DNA of 64,000 nt from CAWBRT01 sp963819175. GTDB taxonomy: Bacteria; Acidobacteriota; Terriglobia; Terriglobales; Acidobacteriaceae. Both the position numbers and the translations under genes were made by a program. How positions within the stretch are numbered: the stretch's first letter is position 1; each line of letters starts with the position of its first letter. The notes beneath the pieces are model-generated. The model saw only the letters and a list, made by a program, of their open reading frames with translations. It was not told the origin of the DNA and searched no databases. The stretch is from positions 1-64,000 of the forward strand of contig CAWFVJ010000019.1 in the NCBI GenBank assembly GCA_963819175.1. Reading direction: 5' to 3'. Below, one piece after another: positions 31,148 to 41,107 of the stretch.

Positions 31148-32356
31148 TCACTTGTCCGTCAGCGCTTCGACGCCGGGCAACTTCTTGCCTTCGAGAAACT
31201 CCAGCGAAGCCCCGCCGCCGGTGGAAATATGCTTGATCTGATCGGCGACTCCGGCCTTGTGGACGGCGGCCACGGTGTCTCCGCCACCCACAATTGAAGT
31301 TGCGCCCGCGTTATCGGCGACTGCTTGCGCGATCTTCATGGTTCCGCGCGCAAACTGGTCGATCTCGAAGACGCCCATCGGCCCGTTCCAGACGATGGTG
31401 CGCGCACGGCCGATCTCGGCGGCAAACAGTTCGATCGTCTCGGGTCCGATGTCGAGACCGATCTGGTCGGCGGGAATCGATTCATCCTTGCCAATCGTCC
31501 GCGCACGCGCGCTGGCGTCCACTTTGTCGGCGACCACATGATCGACCGGCAGCAGCATCTTCACGTTGCGCGCCTTGGCTTCAGCGAGCAACTGGCCTGC
31601 AAGCTCAAGTTTGTCGGCTTCCAGCAGCGACTTGCCGACCTCCTTGCCCTGCGCTTTGAGAAACGTATAGGCCATGCCCCCGCCGATGATGAAGCTGTTC
31701 ACCTTATCGAGCAGATTACGAATGACGCCGATTTTGTCGCTGACTTTGGCTCCGCCGAGGATTGCCACGAACGGTTTCGCGGGGTTCTCGGTGGCGCGGC
31801 TGAGGTATTCGAGTTCCTTTTCCATCAGCAGGCCGGCGGCGGATTTCGAAAGATGGCGCGTGACCCCGACGGTTGAAGCATGAGCCCGGTGCGCCGTGCC
31901 GAAGGCGTCGTTCACATAGAAATCGGCCAGCTTGGCCAGCGCCTTGGAAAAGTTATCGTCATTGGCCTCCTCTTCGGCGTGGAAACGCAGGTTCTCCAGC
32001 AGCAGGGTCTGCCCGCGCTCCAGTTTGCCGGCGATCTCTTCGGCCTGCATGCCGATGCAATCCGGAGTAAAGCCGACGTTCTGCCCGCGGCCGATTTTCT
32101 CGTCAAGCAGAATACGCAGCCGCTCGGCGACCGGCTTGAGGCTGTACTGCGGATTCGGTTTGCCCTTCGGACGGCCAAGATGAGAAGCAAGAATCAGCTT
32201 GGCGCCGTGCCGGAGAGCGTACTCGATTGTCGGCAGCGTCTCGCGAATACGCGTGTCGTCCGTCACGCGTCCGCCGTCGAGGGGAACGTTAAAGTCAACC
32301 CGCATCAGGATGCGGTGATTGTTTAACGAAAGATCGCGTATAGAAAGTTTGGCCAT
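31148..32356 (-). CDS. pgk: Phosphoglycerate kinase
   Basis: Pgk transfers phosphate from 1,3-bisphosphoglycerate to ADP. The 402-residue frame is intact. Features are ILMRVDFNVPLDGGRVTDDT, ILASHLGRPKGKPNPQYSL, FYVNDAFGTAHRAHASTVGV, FVAILGGAKVSDKIGVIRNL, NGPMGVFEIDQFARGT and the nucleotide site VGGGDTVAAVHKAGV with STGGGASLEFLEG. Length is normal. It lies 176 bp downstream of gap on the same strand, with two hairpins in the gap. Confidence 0.97.
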   Translation of the reverse strand: MAKLSIRDLSLNNHRILMRVDFNVPLDGGRVTDDTRIRETLPTIEYALRHGAKLILASHLGRPKGKPNPQYSLKPVAERLRILLDEKIGRGQNVGFTPDCIGMQAEEIAGKLERGQTLLLENLRFHAEEEANDDNFSKALAKLADFYVNDAFGTAHRAHASTVGVTRHLSKSAAGLLMEKELEYLSRATENPAKPFVAILGGAKVSDKIGVIRNLLDKVNSFIIGGGMAYTFLKAQGKEVGKSLLEADKLELAGQLLAEAKARNVKMLLPVDHVVADKVDASARARTIGKDESIPADQIGLDIGPETIELFAAEIGRARTIVWNGPMGVFEIDQFARGTMKIAQAVADNAGATSIVGGGDTVAAVHKAGVADQIKHISTGGGASLEFLEGKKLPGVEALTDK

Positions 32357-32378
32357 GGCTACAATCCTCTGCCGGGGT

Positions 32379-32409
32379 CCCCGCTACGCGCGTTTTTCGC
32401 GTAGTGGGG
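32379..32409. repeat. Hairpin between gap and pgk (family B-like)
   Basis: CCCCGCTACGCG pairs with CGCGTAGTGGGG across a CGTTTTT loop; the 12-bp stem has one mismatch. The outer GGTCCCC...GGGGTGC resembles the family B ends. Confidence 0.65.
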
Positions 32410-32460
32410 TGCAACTTACAGCCCAATGGTCCCTGGCGGTATTCCAACGCCGAATGAATC

Positions 32461-32494
32461 GGTCCGGCCATATGCCAACGCGGCACGCCGGACC
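32461..32494. repeat. GC-rich hairpin between gap and pgk
   Basis: GGTCCGGC and GCCGGACC form a perfect 8-bp stem with an 18-nt loop. No T-run follows, so it is more likely an mRNA processing or stability stem than a terminator. It lies 39 bp after the gap stop on the minus strand. Confidence 0.5.
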
Positions 32495-32532
32495 GTGAAA
32501 ATCCCTGAAATGGCGCCCGCCCGCGCTTGTTC

Positions 32533-33543
32533 CTACAGCCCTTTGGCGGCCATAAAGGTGATCAGGTCGCGCACACGGCAGCTATAACCCCATTCGTTGT
32601 CGTACCAGGCAATCACCTTCACCAGGTTTCCGCCGACCACGCGCGTGAGCGGAGCGTCGAAGATCGAGGAGCGCGAGTCGCCGCGGAAATCAGATGAGAC
32701 GAGTTCATTGTCATCATAGCCAAGATAGCCCTTCAGCGGACCCTGCTGGCTGGCTTTCTTCATCGCGGCGTTAACCTCTTCCACGCTGGTTTGCTTTTCC
32801 GTAAGCACGACCAGATCGACCACGGAGACATTAGGCGTTGGCACGCGGATGGCGAATCCGTCGAGTTTGCCTTTCAACTCGGGAATTGCAAGATAGACGG
32901 CCTTGGCGGCGCCGGTCGAAGTCGGAATCATCGACAGCGCGGCGGCACGCGCGCGGCGCAGATCCTTGTGCGGAAAGTCGAGGATGACCTGATCGTTGGT
33001 GTAGGAGTGGATCGTGGTCATCGTGCCCTTCTGGATGGTGAAGGTGTCGTTGAGAACCTTGGCCACCGGCGCCAGGCAATTGGTGGTGCAGGAAGCGTTG
33101 GAGATGATGTTGTGCTTGGCGGGATCGTATTTGTCCTGGTTGACGCCCAAGACGATGGTCAAGTCCTCGTTCTTCGCGGGAGCAGAAATGATGACCTTCT
33201 TGACGGTGCCGCGAAGGTGGTTTTTGGCTTGCGTGGCATCGGTGAAGCGTCCGGTGGACTCCACCACAATCTGTGCGCCCTGCGATTGCCAATCGAGCTT
33301 GGCCGGATCTTTTTCGGCGAAGACCCTGATCTTGCGGCCATCGATCTCAATGGAATCGTCTGTGGCGGAAATATTATTTGGCAGGTTGCCGAGGATGGAG
33401 TCGTACTTCAGCAGGTGCGCCAGCGTCTTTGGGTTCGTAAGGTCGTTGACGGCGACGATTTCGATGTCTTTATTGCCCAACGTGGTGCGCAGGACATTGC
33501 GCCCGATGCGGCCGAAGCCGTTAATACCCACCTTGATTGCCAT
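32533..33543 (-). CDS. gap: Glyceraldehyde-3-phosphate dehydrogenase, type I
   Basis: This enzyme oxidises glyceraldehyde-3-phosphate to 1,3-bisphosphoglycerate with NAD. The 336-residue frame is intact, beginning MAIKVGINGFGRIGRNVLR (Rossmann motif). The catalytic Cys is in IISNASCTTNCLAPVAKVL. HSYTNDQVILD, and later WYDNEWGYSCRV, are typical. The ATG at 33543 follows a strong GGAGG site; the frame stays open farther upstream, but that part has no homology. It is the first gene of the gap-pgk-macro-tpiA series. Confidence 0.97.
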   Translation of the reverse strand: MAIKVGINGFGRIGRNVLRTTLGNKDIEIVAVNDLTNPKTLAHLLKYDSILGNLPNNISATDDSIEIDGRKIRVFAEKDPAKLDWQSQGAQIVVESTGRFTDATQAKNHLRGTVKKVIISAPAKNEDLTIVLGVNQDKYDPAKHNIISNASCTTNCLAPVAKVLNDTFTIQKGTMTTIHSYTNDQVILDFPHKDLRRARAAALSMIPTSTGAAKAVYLAIPELKGKLDGFAIRVPTPNVSVVDLVVLTEKQTSVEEVNAAMKKASQQGPLKGYLGYDDNELVSSDFRGDSRSSIFDAPLTRVVGGNLVKVIAWYDNEWGYSCRVRDLITFMAAKGL

Positions 33544-33810
33544 GTTGCCTCCAAGAATAAGAATATCCGTTTGTGCGAATCCTTGCTGCGATCCGCGTGG
33601 CAGCCGGCACACCAACGAGGGTCTGCGGGCTCTTGCAGAACAGAAAATGCTAGCATCCGTATCCCATGGAGGCAAACTCGGTGGCCTCCCAGAGCAACAG
33701 AAATTGTCGATCTTTCCCGCCTCGGCGGTGCAGCCCGTATTGGCAGAGCTGGTAGCAGGAATCTGCTTAGTACCTCGCCCAAGGCGGCCAAATTGTGTTA
33801 TAAGCCCGGT

Positions 33811-34799
33811 ATGCGCAAGTGGATGCGCGACCGCATGAAGCGGCGCAATAAAGGCAAAGATGATCTGCAACCGAAGGACGCTGGCCCAGGCCAGGCGCCG
33901 TTGCAGCCGACATTTCTCGATCGCGAAGCTCCGGCTGGCGAATCTCACGAGGCCCCAATCGACACTGCTGGTGAGACCGTGAATTTACCGGTTGAAGCAC
34001 GCGACATTCAACATGAGCTGCAGCCGGAGTATGAGCCGCAGCCCGAGACTGAACCGCAGGAAACTGCTGCCCCCACAGGGCACGAAGAGCGGCGGCGGTC
34101 AAGGTCCAAGGCGTGATCGCTCGCGGCGCAGGGGCGGCGGAGGAAAGCCTCGCAACCAGCCCCGGCCGGAGCAGCGCCCATCGCGGCCCGGAAGGGTTTC
34201 TCCGTCGCTGCCAATTGCCCCTGGACAGGCCACGGGTGAGGCGTCGGAGGTCGACCGCGACGCTGGAGCCGGCATCTGCCGAGGCTCAACCGGCGGCCAA
34301 GCCCGCGACTGAACGCGGCAAGCCGAAGGGCGCCGTGGTGCTCTCAATCGGGTTGCCAGGCTCGGGCAAGAGTTCCTGGTTCAAGCGGCACAATATCATC
34401 CCGCTTTCGAGCGACCTTATCCGCGGATTGCTGTTCGACGATCCGACTGAGCAGAGATATCAGGACCTGGTGTTCTCGTCGTTGCGTTCGCTGCTCAGAT
34501 CGCGGCTGATCGCCGGGCGTCCGATGAATTACATCGATGCGACCAATCTGTCTCCGCGCGAGCGTCATAGCTGGGTCAAGATGGCGCGCGAGTACGGATA
34601 TGAGGCGCATGCGGTCTTTTTTGACGTTCCAGCCGATGTCTGTATCGAGCGCAACCGCAAGCGTTCGCGAAACGTGCCGGATGAAGTGATGCAGCGGATG
34701 GCTCAGAAACTTCGCCCGCCAAAATTCGAAGAGGGATTCGCCAAGATTATCGTCGTGCGCTTAAAACCGAACGAACCGGCGGTTGATGGGCAACCGTGA
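33811..34799 (+). CDS. P-loop kinase with disordered Arg/Pro/Glu-rich N-terminus (PNKP-kinase/AAA_33-like), frameshifted
   Basis: The C-terminal half is a small P-loop kinase. The Walker A is LSIGLPGSGKSSWFKRHN, followed by IPLSSDLIRGLLFDDPTEQR, NYIDATNLSPRERHSWVKMA and FFDVPADVCIERNRKRSRNV, as in polynucleotide-kinase-like ATPases. The N-terminus (MRKWMRDRMKRRNKGKDDLQ) is basic. A low-complexity acidic/Pro stretch and an RG-rich stretch (RRDRSRRRGGGGKPR) follow. Frames change near 34105 and 34280, both in the low-complexity region. RNA-end or nucleotide phosphorylation is possible; the substrate is unknown. Confidence 0.75.
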
Positions 34800-36292
34800 C
34801 CGCCAGCAGCTTGCGCGCCGGGTACAAGCGATCGATCGCCCTCCGGCTCGCGATACCGATGATTGGGGCGGGTGGCGAAGCCGTGTCGGAGTGGGCCGTT
34901 CGCGCCTTCCGCGCGCCGTTTCAAATCTTCCTGGTCTTGATCTCCCTCCTTTTGGGCGCCGGGTTATCGGCGGCCCAGGCGCCGCCGGATTTTCGTCCCC
35001 TCGATGCGATTCTGCAAAGCCTGTTGCAGTCGCGCAATGGACAGGTGAAGACCGGACTCGACGTGCTGGCCGGGCGTGGAGCGCTGTTTTCCGCCCCTCG
35101 TCGCCGGGAAGACCGGTGCGGCAACCGAAAGGAACCCCGGCGCCCGCCAAATTGCGCGTCGCGGCCATGCCGGGTCGGGCTGGTGACGAACCAGACAGGG
35201 GTCGACTCGCATGGCCGGCGCGGCATAGACCTGCTGGCGCGCATGCCGGATGTCGAACTGCGCGCGATTTTCAGCCCCGAGCACGGCATCAGCGGCGTCC
35301 TCGATACGACACAGATCGACGAGGCGCGTGATCAGGCGACTGGCGTGCGCGTCTACAGCGTCTATGGCGCCACAGACGCTGCCCGGCGGCCTTCGCCAGA
35401 GGTGCTGAAGGGGCTTGACGCCGTGGTCTTCGACATTCAGGACGCCGGCGTGCGCTGGTATACCTACGAAACCACGCTTGGATATTTTCTCGAAGCCTGT
35501 GCCGCAGCGAAGTTGCCGCTGATCGTGCTGGACCGGCCCAACCCAATCACGGGAGCGTTCGTGCAAGGCGTCGGTCTCCGACGGCTCTGCCCCACTACAC
35601 GCGAAAGCGGCGCGAGCGGGGACCCCGGCGTACACGAGAGCTTTGTGAACTACCATCCAATTCCGATCCGTCACGGGATGACCATGGGCGAACTGGCACT
35701 GCTGTTCAACTCCGAACGCAAGATCGGCGCAAACTTGTCGGTTGTCCGAATGCAGGGATGGCAACGGGGCGATTGGTTCGATGCGACGGGACTGGCGTGG
35801 ACGAACCCTTCGCCAAATCTGCGCAGCCTGGAAGCGGCAACCCTGTATCCCGGCGTGGCGCTGGTCGAAGGGACGAATGTCTCGGTCGGCCGGGGAACGG
35901 AAACGCCGTTCGAAGTGTTTGGCGCGCCGTGGATCGACGGGCGGCAGCTCGCCGCTTATCTGAACGCGCGCGAACTGGGCGGAGTGCGATTCATTCCGAT
36001 TTCCTTCACGCCGGCCAGCGGCACCCATGCGAAGCAGCTCTGCCATGGAGTTCACATTCTGCTCACCGGGCGCAACCAGCTGGATTCGCCGGAGCTGGGC
36101 CTGGAAATCGCTTCGGCGCTGCTGAAGCTTTATCCGCGGCAGTTCGCTCCGGAGCGGATTGCCGATCTGCTGGTAGACCGCACGACCTTTCAGGCGCTGA
36201 TACGAGGCGACGACCCGCGCCGCATTGCGGATAGCTGGCGCGAGCGGCTGGAAGAATTCACCCGTATCCGGCGGAAGTACCTGCTGTATTGA
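34796..36292 (+). CDS. Exported DUF1343 protein, NamZ-like exo-muramidase family
   Basis: The DUF1343 family includes Bacillus NamZ, an exo-beta-N-acetylmuramidase acting in cell-wall recycling. Features are the hydrophobic signal (FQIFLVLISLLLGAGLSAAQ), RVGLVTNQTGVDSHGRRGID, AIFSPEHGISGVLD, VFDIQDAGVRWYTYETTLGY, LPLIVLDRPNPITGAFVQG and YPGVALVEGTNVSVGRGTET. In the segment 35090-35170 the displayed residues do not fit the family (the expected pattern is VAGK leading to RVGLVTNQTG). Two compensating indels probably lie there. It overlaps the preceding kinase stop by 4 bp. Lysine/Arg-rich start codon context leaves the true start uncertain. Confidence 0.85.
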   Translation: MTASSLRAGYKRSIALRLAIPMIGAGGEAVSEWAVRAFRAPFQIFLVLISLLLGAGLSAAQAPPDFRPLDAILQSLLQSRNGQVKTGLDVLAGRGALFSAPRRREDRCGNRKEPRRPPNCASRPCRVGLVTNQTGVDSHGRRGIDLLARMPDVELRAIFSPEHGISGVLDTTQIDEARDQATGVRVYSVYGATDAARRPSPEVLKGLDAVVFDIQDAGVRWYTYETTLGYFLEACAAAKLPLIVLDRPNPITGAFVQGVGLRRLCPTTRESGASGDPGVHESFVNYHPIPIRHGMTMGELALLFNSERKIGANLSVVRMQGWQRGDWFDATGLAWTNPSPNLRSLEAATLYPGVALVEGTNVSVGRGTETPFEVFGAPWIDGRQLAAYLNARELGGVRFIPISFTPASGTHAKQLCHGVHILLTGRNQLDSPELGLEIASALLKLYPRQFAPERIADLLVDRTTFQALIRGDDPRRIADSWRERLEEFTRIRRKYLLY

Positions 36293-36297
36293 GAACA

Positions 36298-36319
36298 GTT
36301 TCGAGTTTCTAAGTTTCAA
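36298..36319. repeat. Family C heptamer array
   Basis: GTTTCGA, GTTTCTA and GTTTCAA follow one another with a single A spacer, just after the DUF1343 stop. The same heptamer occurs at 31026-31140. Confidence 0.6.
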
Positions 36320-36443
36320 GTTCTGTCACAATCGCCAGCGACGAGCGGGTGTGTTGGCCTGAGGACTCGCCGGGGGTAGCGCGGCAGATACACTTAAGAC
36401 GCCCGCTGTACCAAAGTGGCGTGCCAGCCTTTAAACTGTAAGA

Positions 36444-38085
36444 GTGAGAATTGCGCTCGCCCAAGTGAACCCGACAGTTGGTGATTTTACCGGCAATGCC
36501 CGGAAGATCATCGAATTCGCCCGCTGCGCCCAGCAGGGCCGCGCCGACTTGGTGCTGTTTCCGGAACTCAGTGTCTGCGGCTATCCGCCTCGCGACTTGG
36601 TGGAGAGGCCTGGCTTCGTCGCCCGCTGCCGCCAGACGCTGGAGGAGATTGCCGCTCAGACTCGCGGTATTGTCTGCGTCTGTGGCTTCGTCAGCCGCGC
36701 CTGCTACGAAACCGGCAAGTCGGTGATGAATTCGGCCGCCGTGCTGCGCGATGGGGAAGTGGCGCTGGTGCAGTCAAAACGCCTGTTGCCCACCTACGAC
36801 GTCTTCGACGAGATGCGTAACTTCGCTCCCGCGGAGCGGCAGGAGTTGTTTGCACTCGACGGAAAAAAGCTGGCGCTGACCATCTGCGAAGATGCCTGGA
36901 ACGACAAGACTTTCTGGAATCGCAGGCTCTACAGGGTCGACCCGGTGGAAGAACTCATCCATGCCGGGGGCGAAGTGGTGCTGAACATCTCAGCCTCTCC
37001 CTTCCACCTCGGTAAACGTGAATTGCGGCGGGAGATGTTGGCGTCCATTGCGCGGCATCACCGGGTTCCGGTGGTAATGGTGAACCAGGTGGGCGGGAAC
37101 GATAGTCTCGTCTTTGACGGGTCGAGCATCGTTGTGGGTGCGGACGGAGAGGTTTTGGCGCAGGCAAAGTCGTTCGAAGAAGACCTGATTTTTTACGATA
37201 CCGAAACGCGGCAGGGGGACGTGCATCCCTGCATTGAGGGGGAGGCGGCAAGCGCCTTTGCGGCCCTGGTGCTTGGAACGCGCGACTATGTGAAAAAGTG
37301 CGGCTTCGGGAAAGCGCTGATCGGACTGAGCGGCGGAATCGATTCGGCGCTGACGGCCGTGATCGCCGTGGAAGCGCTCGGTGCGGAAAACGTGATTGGC
37401 GTGGCGATGCCCAGCCAATATTCCTCCGAGGGCAGCGTGCAAGATGCCCGGGAGCTCGCGCAGAACTTGAACATTCGCTTTGAAATTATTCCAATCAAAG
37501 GGATTTTTGATTCGTTTCGCAGCGGGCTTTCTGAAGTTTTTTCCGCCCTCGGCGAAGACGTGACGGAAGAGAACATTCAGGCGCGTGCACGCGGAACGTT
37601 GCTAATGGCGATCTCGAACAAGTTCGGGGCGCTGGTGTTGTCGACCGGAAACAAGTCGGAGATTGGGCGTTGGTTATTGCACGCTCTATGGAGATATGGT
37701 GGGCGGCCTGGCGGTGATCTCCGACGTGCCCAAGACACTGGTTTACCGGATTGCCGAATACGTGAACTCACGGCGTCCCGTGATCCCGCAGTCGACCATC
37801 ACCAAACCCCCGTCCGCCGAATTGCGTCCGGACCAGAAGGACAGCGACTCGCTGCCCCCCTACGACGTACTCGACCAGATCCTTGTCGATTATGTTGAAG
37901 ACATGAAGCCGGCCGACGAGATTGCCGGCCAACGGAAAATTGATCCGGCACTGGTACGAGCGGTGATCAAGATGGTCGACCGTGCCGAATACAAAAGGCA
38001 GCAAGCGGCTCCGGGGCTGAAGATTTCCGAGAAGGCTTTCGGCGTGGGACGCAGATTCCCCATCGCCGCGCGTCACGAGGTCTGA
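36444..38085 (+). CDS. nadE: Glutamine-dependent NAD+ synthetase, one frameshift
   Basis: NadE makes NAD from deamido-NAD using glutamine-derived ammonia. The nitrilase-type glutaminase domain has the catalytic Glu in LVLFPELSVCGYPPRDL, the Lys in LVQSKRLLPTYDVFDE and the Cys in LALTICEDAWNDKTF. The synthetase domain has the P-loop ALIGLSGGIDSALTAVIAVE and STGNKSE. The frame changes near 37668; removing one T from GAGATTGGGCG gives GVGYCTLYGDMVGGLAVISD. The C-terminus is KISEKAFGVGRRFPIA. The start is GTG at 36444, giving MRIALAQVNPTVGDFTGN. Total of about 547 residues is normal. Confidence 0.94.
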
Positions 38086-38159
38086 TTCCCGCCCGGGCAC
38101 ATCCCCAGGCTTTCTGGGAGCCCGTTCACGGTAGTTCATTTCACTCGACAGGAAGGCAC

Positions 38160-39071
38160 ATGAAACGTACCCTGGCAGTTTCTTTGGCGACTCTTATTCT
38201 GGTAGCGTGCGCACTGGCCCAGACCAGCGGTGCAGCCCCGGCAGGCAAGGCCGTGCAATCCGACTCGAACCTGCCGAGCGAGGCGACCGTGAATGCTTTC
38301 TTTCACCGCATGTTCGGCTTCGAGCCCAACCTGGTTTTCAAAGTGGCCGCGATCAAGGCTTCTCCCATTGAAGGGCTGGCCGAGGTGACCGCCGTCGTGA
38401 GCACGCCCAAAGGGCAGCAGATGACGAAACTGTTCGTCTCGAAGGACTATGCCATCGCGGGCGAAGTGATGCCGTTTGGCGCCGATCCATTTGCCAGGGA
38501 ACGGGCGATCTTGCAGAAGGGGGCATTCGGTCCCACCAAGGGAGCAGCCAAACCGGCAATCACGATTGTGGAGTTCGGAGACCTTGAGTGTCCCGCGTGC
38601 AAGCAAGTGCAGCCAGCCATCGAGAAGCTGATGAGCGAGGAGCCAAAGGTCAGGCTCATCTTCCAGAATTATCCGTTGGATCAAATCCACCCCTGGGCGC
38701 AGAAAGCAGCCGCTTACGTGGATTGCATCATGCGTGAGAACAACGATGCAGCCTGGAAGTTCATTGCCTCGGTCTATGAGCAGCAGGATGCGATGAACCA
38801 GTTGCACGAGACTGGGGCTGCTGCGCTGACCGCGAAGTTCAACGAGTTGGCTGCGGCCGCAGGCGTAGACGCCAAAAAGGTTGCTGCCTGCACGGATTCC
38901 GCTGAGACGAAGGAGCGTTTGACACGTTCCAAGAAACTAGGCGACGAAGTTGCGGTCGCCGCGACACCGACTTTGTTCATCAACGGCCGCCACGTGGGGA
39001 ACGTTGGCAATATGCCCCCCGATGTGCTGAAACCATTGGTGGATTTCGAGATTGAGGAAAGCGGAAAGTAG
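38160..39071 (+). CDS. Exported DsbA-family thioredoxin-fold protein
   Basis: A 303-residue protein with a signal peptide (RTLAVSLATLILVACALAQT). A leading ~90-residue domain (TVNAFFHRMFGFEPNLVFKV) precedes a DsbA-like thioredoxin fold. The redox motif CPAC lies in VEFGDLECPACKQVQPAIEK. The cis-Pro loop is AVAATPTLFINGRHVGNVG. It probably forms or isomerises disulfides in exported proteins. The VKOR-family protein at 27079 is the natural reoxidant. A Cys in the signal end (LVACALAQ) is a weak lipobox alternative. The frame is intact. Confidence 0.9.
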   Translation: MKRTLAVSLATLILVACALAQTSGAAPAGKAVQSDSNLPSEATVNAFFHRMFGFEPNLVFKVAAIKASPIEGLAEVTAVVSTPKGQQMTKLFVSKDYAIAGEVMPFGADPFARERAILQKGAFGPTKGAAKPAITIVEFGDLECPACKQVQPAIEKLMSEEPKVRLIFQNYPLDQIHPWAQKAAAYVDCIMRENNDAAWKFIASVYEQQDAMNQLHETGAAALTAKFNELAAAAGVDAKKVAACTDSAETKERLTRSKKLGDEVAVAATPTLFINGRHVGNVGNMPPDVLKPLVDFEIEESGK

Positions 39072-39096
39072 ACTTGGGGGTCTGGCAACAGGCCCT

Positions 39097-41050
39097 TTAC
39101 TTTGGCATGGTGTTCGGCAGCATGATGATTGGTCCCGCTTCCGGGTTGGCGCTAACCACGTGCGGAGTCAGAACAACGAGCATTCGTCGTCGGTCTCCTG
39201 CGTGTTCCGATTGGCGAGTCCGGGAACAGAGGTGAGCAGCGAATATCCCTGTAGCGTACGCGACTCGCTTTGGGTGAGATTGGCGGCCGCGATGATGGAC
39301 TGGCCGTCCTTCGCCTGACGAAGCCATTGAATTCGCGGTTGTTGATGATCGGCACGCCATTCACGCTCTGCGCCCCGAGCGAGCGAATCTGCATCTCCAG
39401 CTTAATGCTGACCGAGTTGTCGCGATGGATGATCGGGCGTGGCTTTCAGGTTAAACCCGATATCCTCGAAGTTGAAGGACGGGAAGGGCGCGATATAGCT
39501 CTGGTTGCCGAGCACCTGGCTGATGGCGGATGAGTTATAGATGGGCGAATAGGTGGCATTCAGCACTGGATATCTCTCGCCGATCTTCATGACCGCGGCC
39601 GTTCCCTGAGAAGCGCGCAGTGTCATGCTCTGCAGCGACTTTATGCTGGACAAGTCGCGCGAGAGGTTGAAGCTGGCCGCCGGGATCGTGAGAGCCGAGA
39701 GCGTGATGCCGCCGCCGAAAACCGCAAATGGCTGCGAGAGCAGCGAGTTCTGCTGGCCGAGCAATTGCCCGATGAGCCCGGCGATAGCCGTCGTGTTTGA
39801 CTGGTTGATGAGTCCGGAAGAGACCAGCTGGTTGATCAAGCTGCTCTGCGTAGCTGCCGCCGGCGGTGAGTGTGCCGAGTTCGGTAGGAACGTTGAAGAC
39901 CTGGAATTGCGTGGGTATGCTTGCGCCGATCGCACGCGTGAAATTCCTCGAGACCTGAAAAACATCAATCTGAAATACCACCTCCGGCAACTGGTCCTTC
40001 AATGCCTGCAAAAATTGCGTCACGGCATCCATCGTCCGCGAGTCGGCGCGAACGGTGAGCGAATGGGCCGTTTGATCAACCGCCGCAAAGCGGATCTCAA
40101 ACAGCGTGCGCAAGGTCGTCGAGATCTCGTTCAGAGTCTGCGGCGTGGTTGCCTGGGGAAGATAAAACGTGCGCAGCGACATGCGTTGCAGGCTTCGCCG
40201 GTTTTCATCGGTATCGGCCGCGAACAACGCCTGCCGCGCCGAGAGCGGGGTCCAAAGGGTTTTGCTGAGCCGCGTGATGGTGGAAGATGCCTCCTGCCAT
40301 GTCGCATTGCTCCATATCGAGTCGCAAGGCGCGGCTTGCGACGGAGTCGTCGAATATGGCGGTTATCCCATAGGCGAGCGCGACCTGGTTGATGATGTCG
40401 CGAGCAGTTCCGCGGAGATGAAAATTGCGTTGGCCTGTTGCGGGCTGCAAGCGAATTTGCTCGGCGAGCGAGGCGGCTGCTTCTTTGGCTACCTGCGCGG
40501 CGCGCGGAAGAGCATCACGCAGCCGTTGGCGGGCAAAATCGTTGTTCGGGATCGACCTGAAGTGCCTCTCGAAAGCGGGTGAGAGCCTCTTGAGGTGTTT
40601 CCGGCGGCTACCGCACGGTTGCCGGCTTGTACATCCTCGAACACCAGCTTCTGCCGGGCGACTTCACGCGCGGTCAAGTATTCGATGTTGTCTGGCGCCA
40701 GCGCCGTCGCCTCCTCGAAGTGCGCGAAAGCCTCCCGAAAACGCGATCGTTTCTGCAACCTGAGGGCCTCGTGAAATTCCCTGGACGCGCGCCGCCGCTC
40801 TTCCGCGGTCGGACACTTGGGAAGCCTCGAGTCCCGGCTGGTCGGAGCACATCGCGGGTAAGGAATCTGCTCCGCTCGCTGGTGAGCTTGCAGGAGACGT
40901 TATCACTGGGCTCGCAGGAGCGGGCACTGTCGGGGATGCTGGGGTTCCTGGCCCGCGCTCTCGTTGCGCGGGTTGGAGCGCAGGTGCGGACTGCTGTCCG
41001 TATGCGGGCAGCAGAGCGGCAAACAGCAGCATAGGCCAGAGACAGCGCAT
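39097..41050 (-). CDS. Secretin (type II secretion / type IV pilus GspD-PilQ family), many frameshifts
   Basis: An outer-membrane secretin with an N-terminal signal (MLLFAALLPAYGQ) and a TPR-like helical part (FREAFAHFEEATALAPDNIE). A short AMIN/STN-like domain (INQVALAYGITAIFDDSVAS) and N1-type domain (LRTLFEIRFAAVDQTAHSLT) follow. The secretin core has VVFQIDVFQVSRNFTRAIGA, AVMKIGERYPVLNATYSPIY, FEDIGFNLKATP, LEMQIRSLGAQSVNGVPIIN and the final VVLTPHVVSANPEAGPII. At least seven frame changes lie between 40660 and 39180. No other secretion genes are adjacent. The C-terminal VPxxNxRE-type motif supports secretin rather than another beta-protein. Confidence 0.82.
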
Positions 41051-41107
41051 CTTTCAGATTGTAAGCGATCAGCAGGCTGTCGAGAAACGGTCAAAGCCGG
41101 CGGAGAA

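Noticed and set aside
32791..34116. Long plus-strand reading frame opposite gap
   Set aside because: Its first two-thirds mirror gap. Only the last part (from 33811) is real, as the start of the P-loop kinase.
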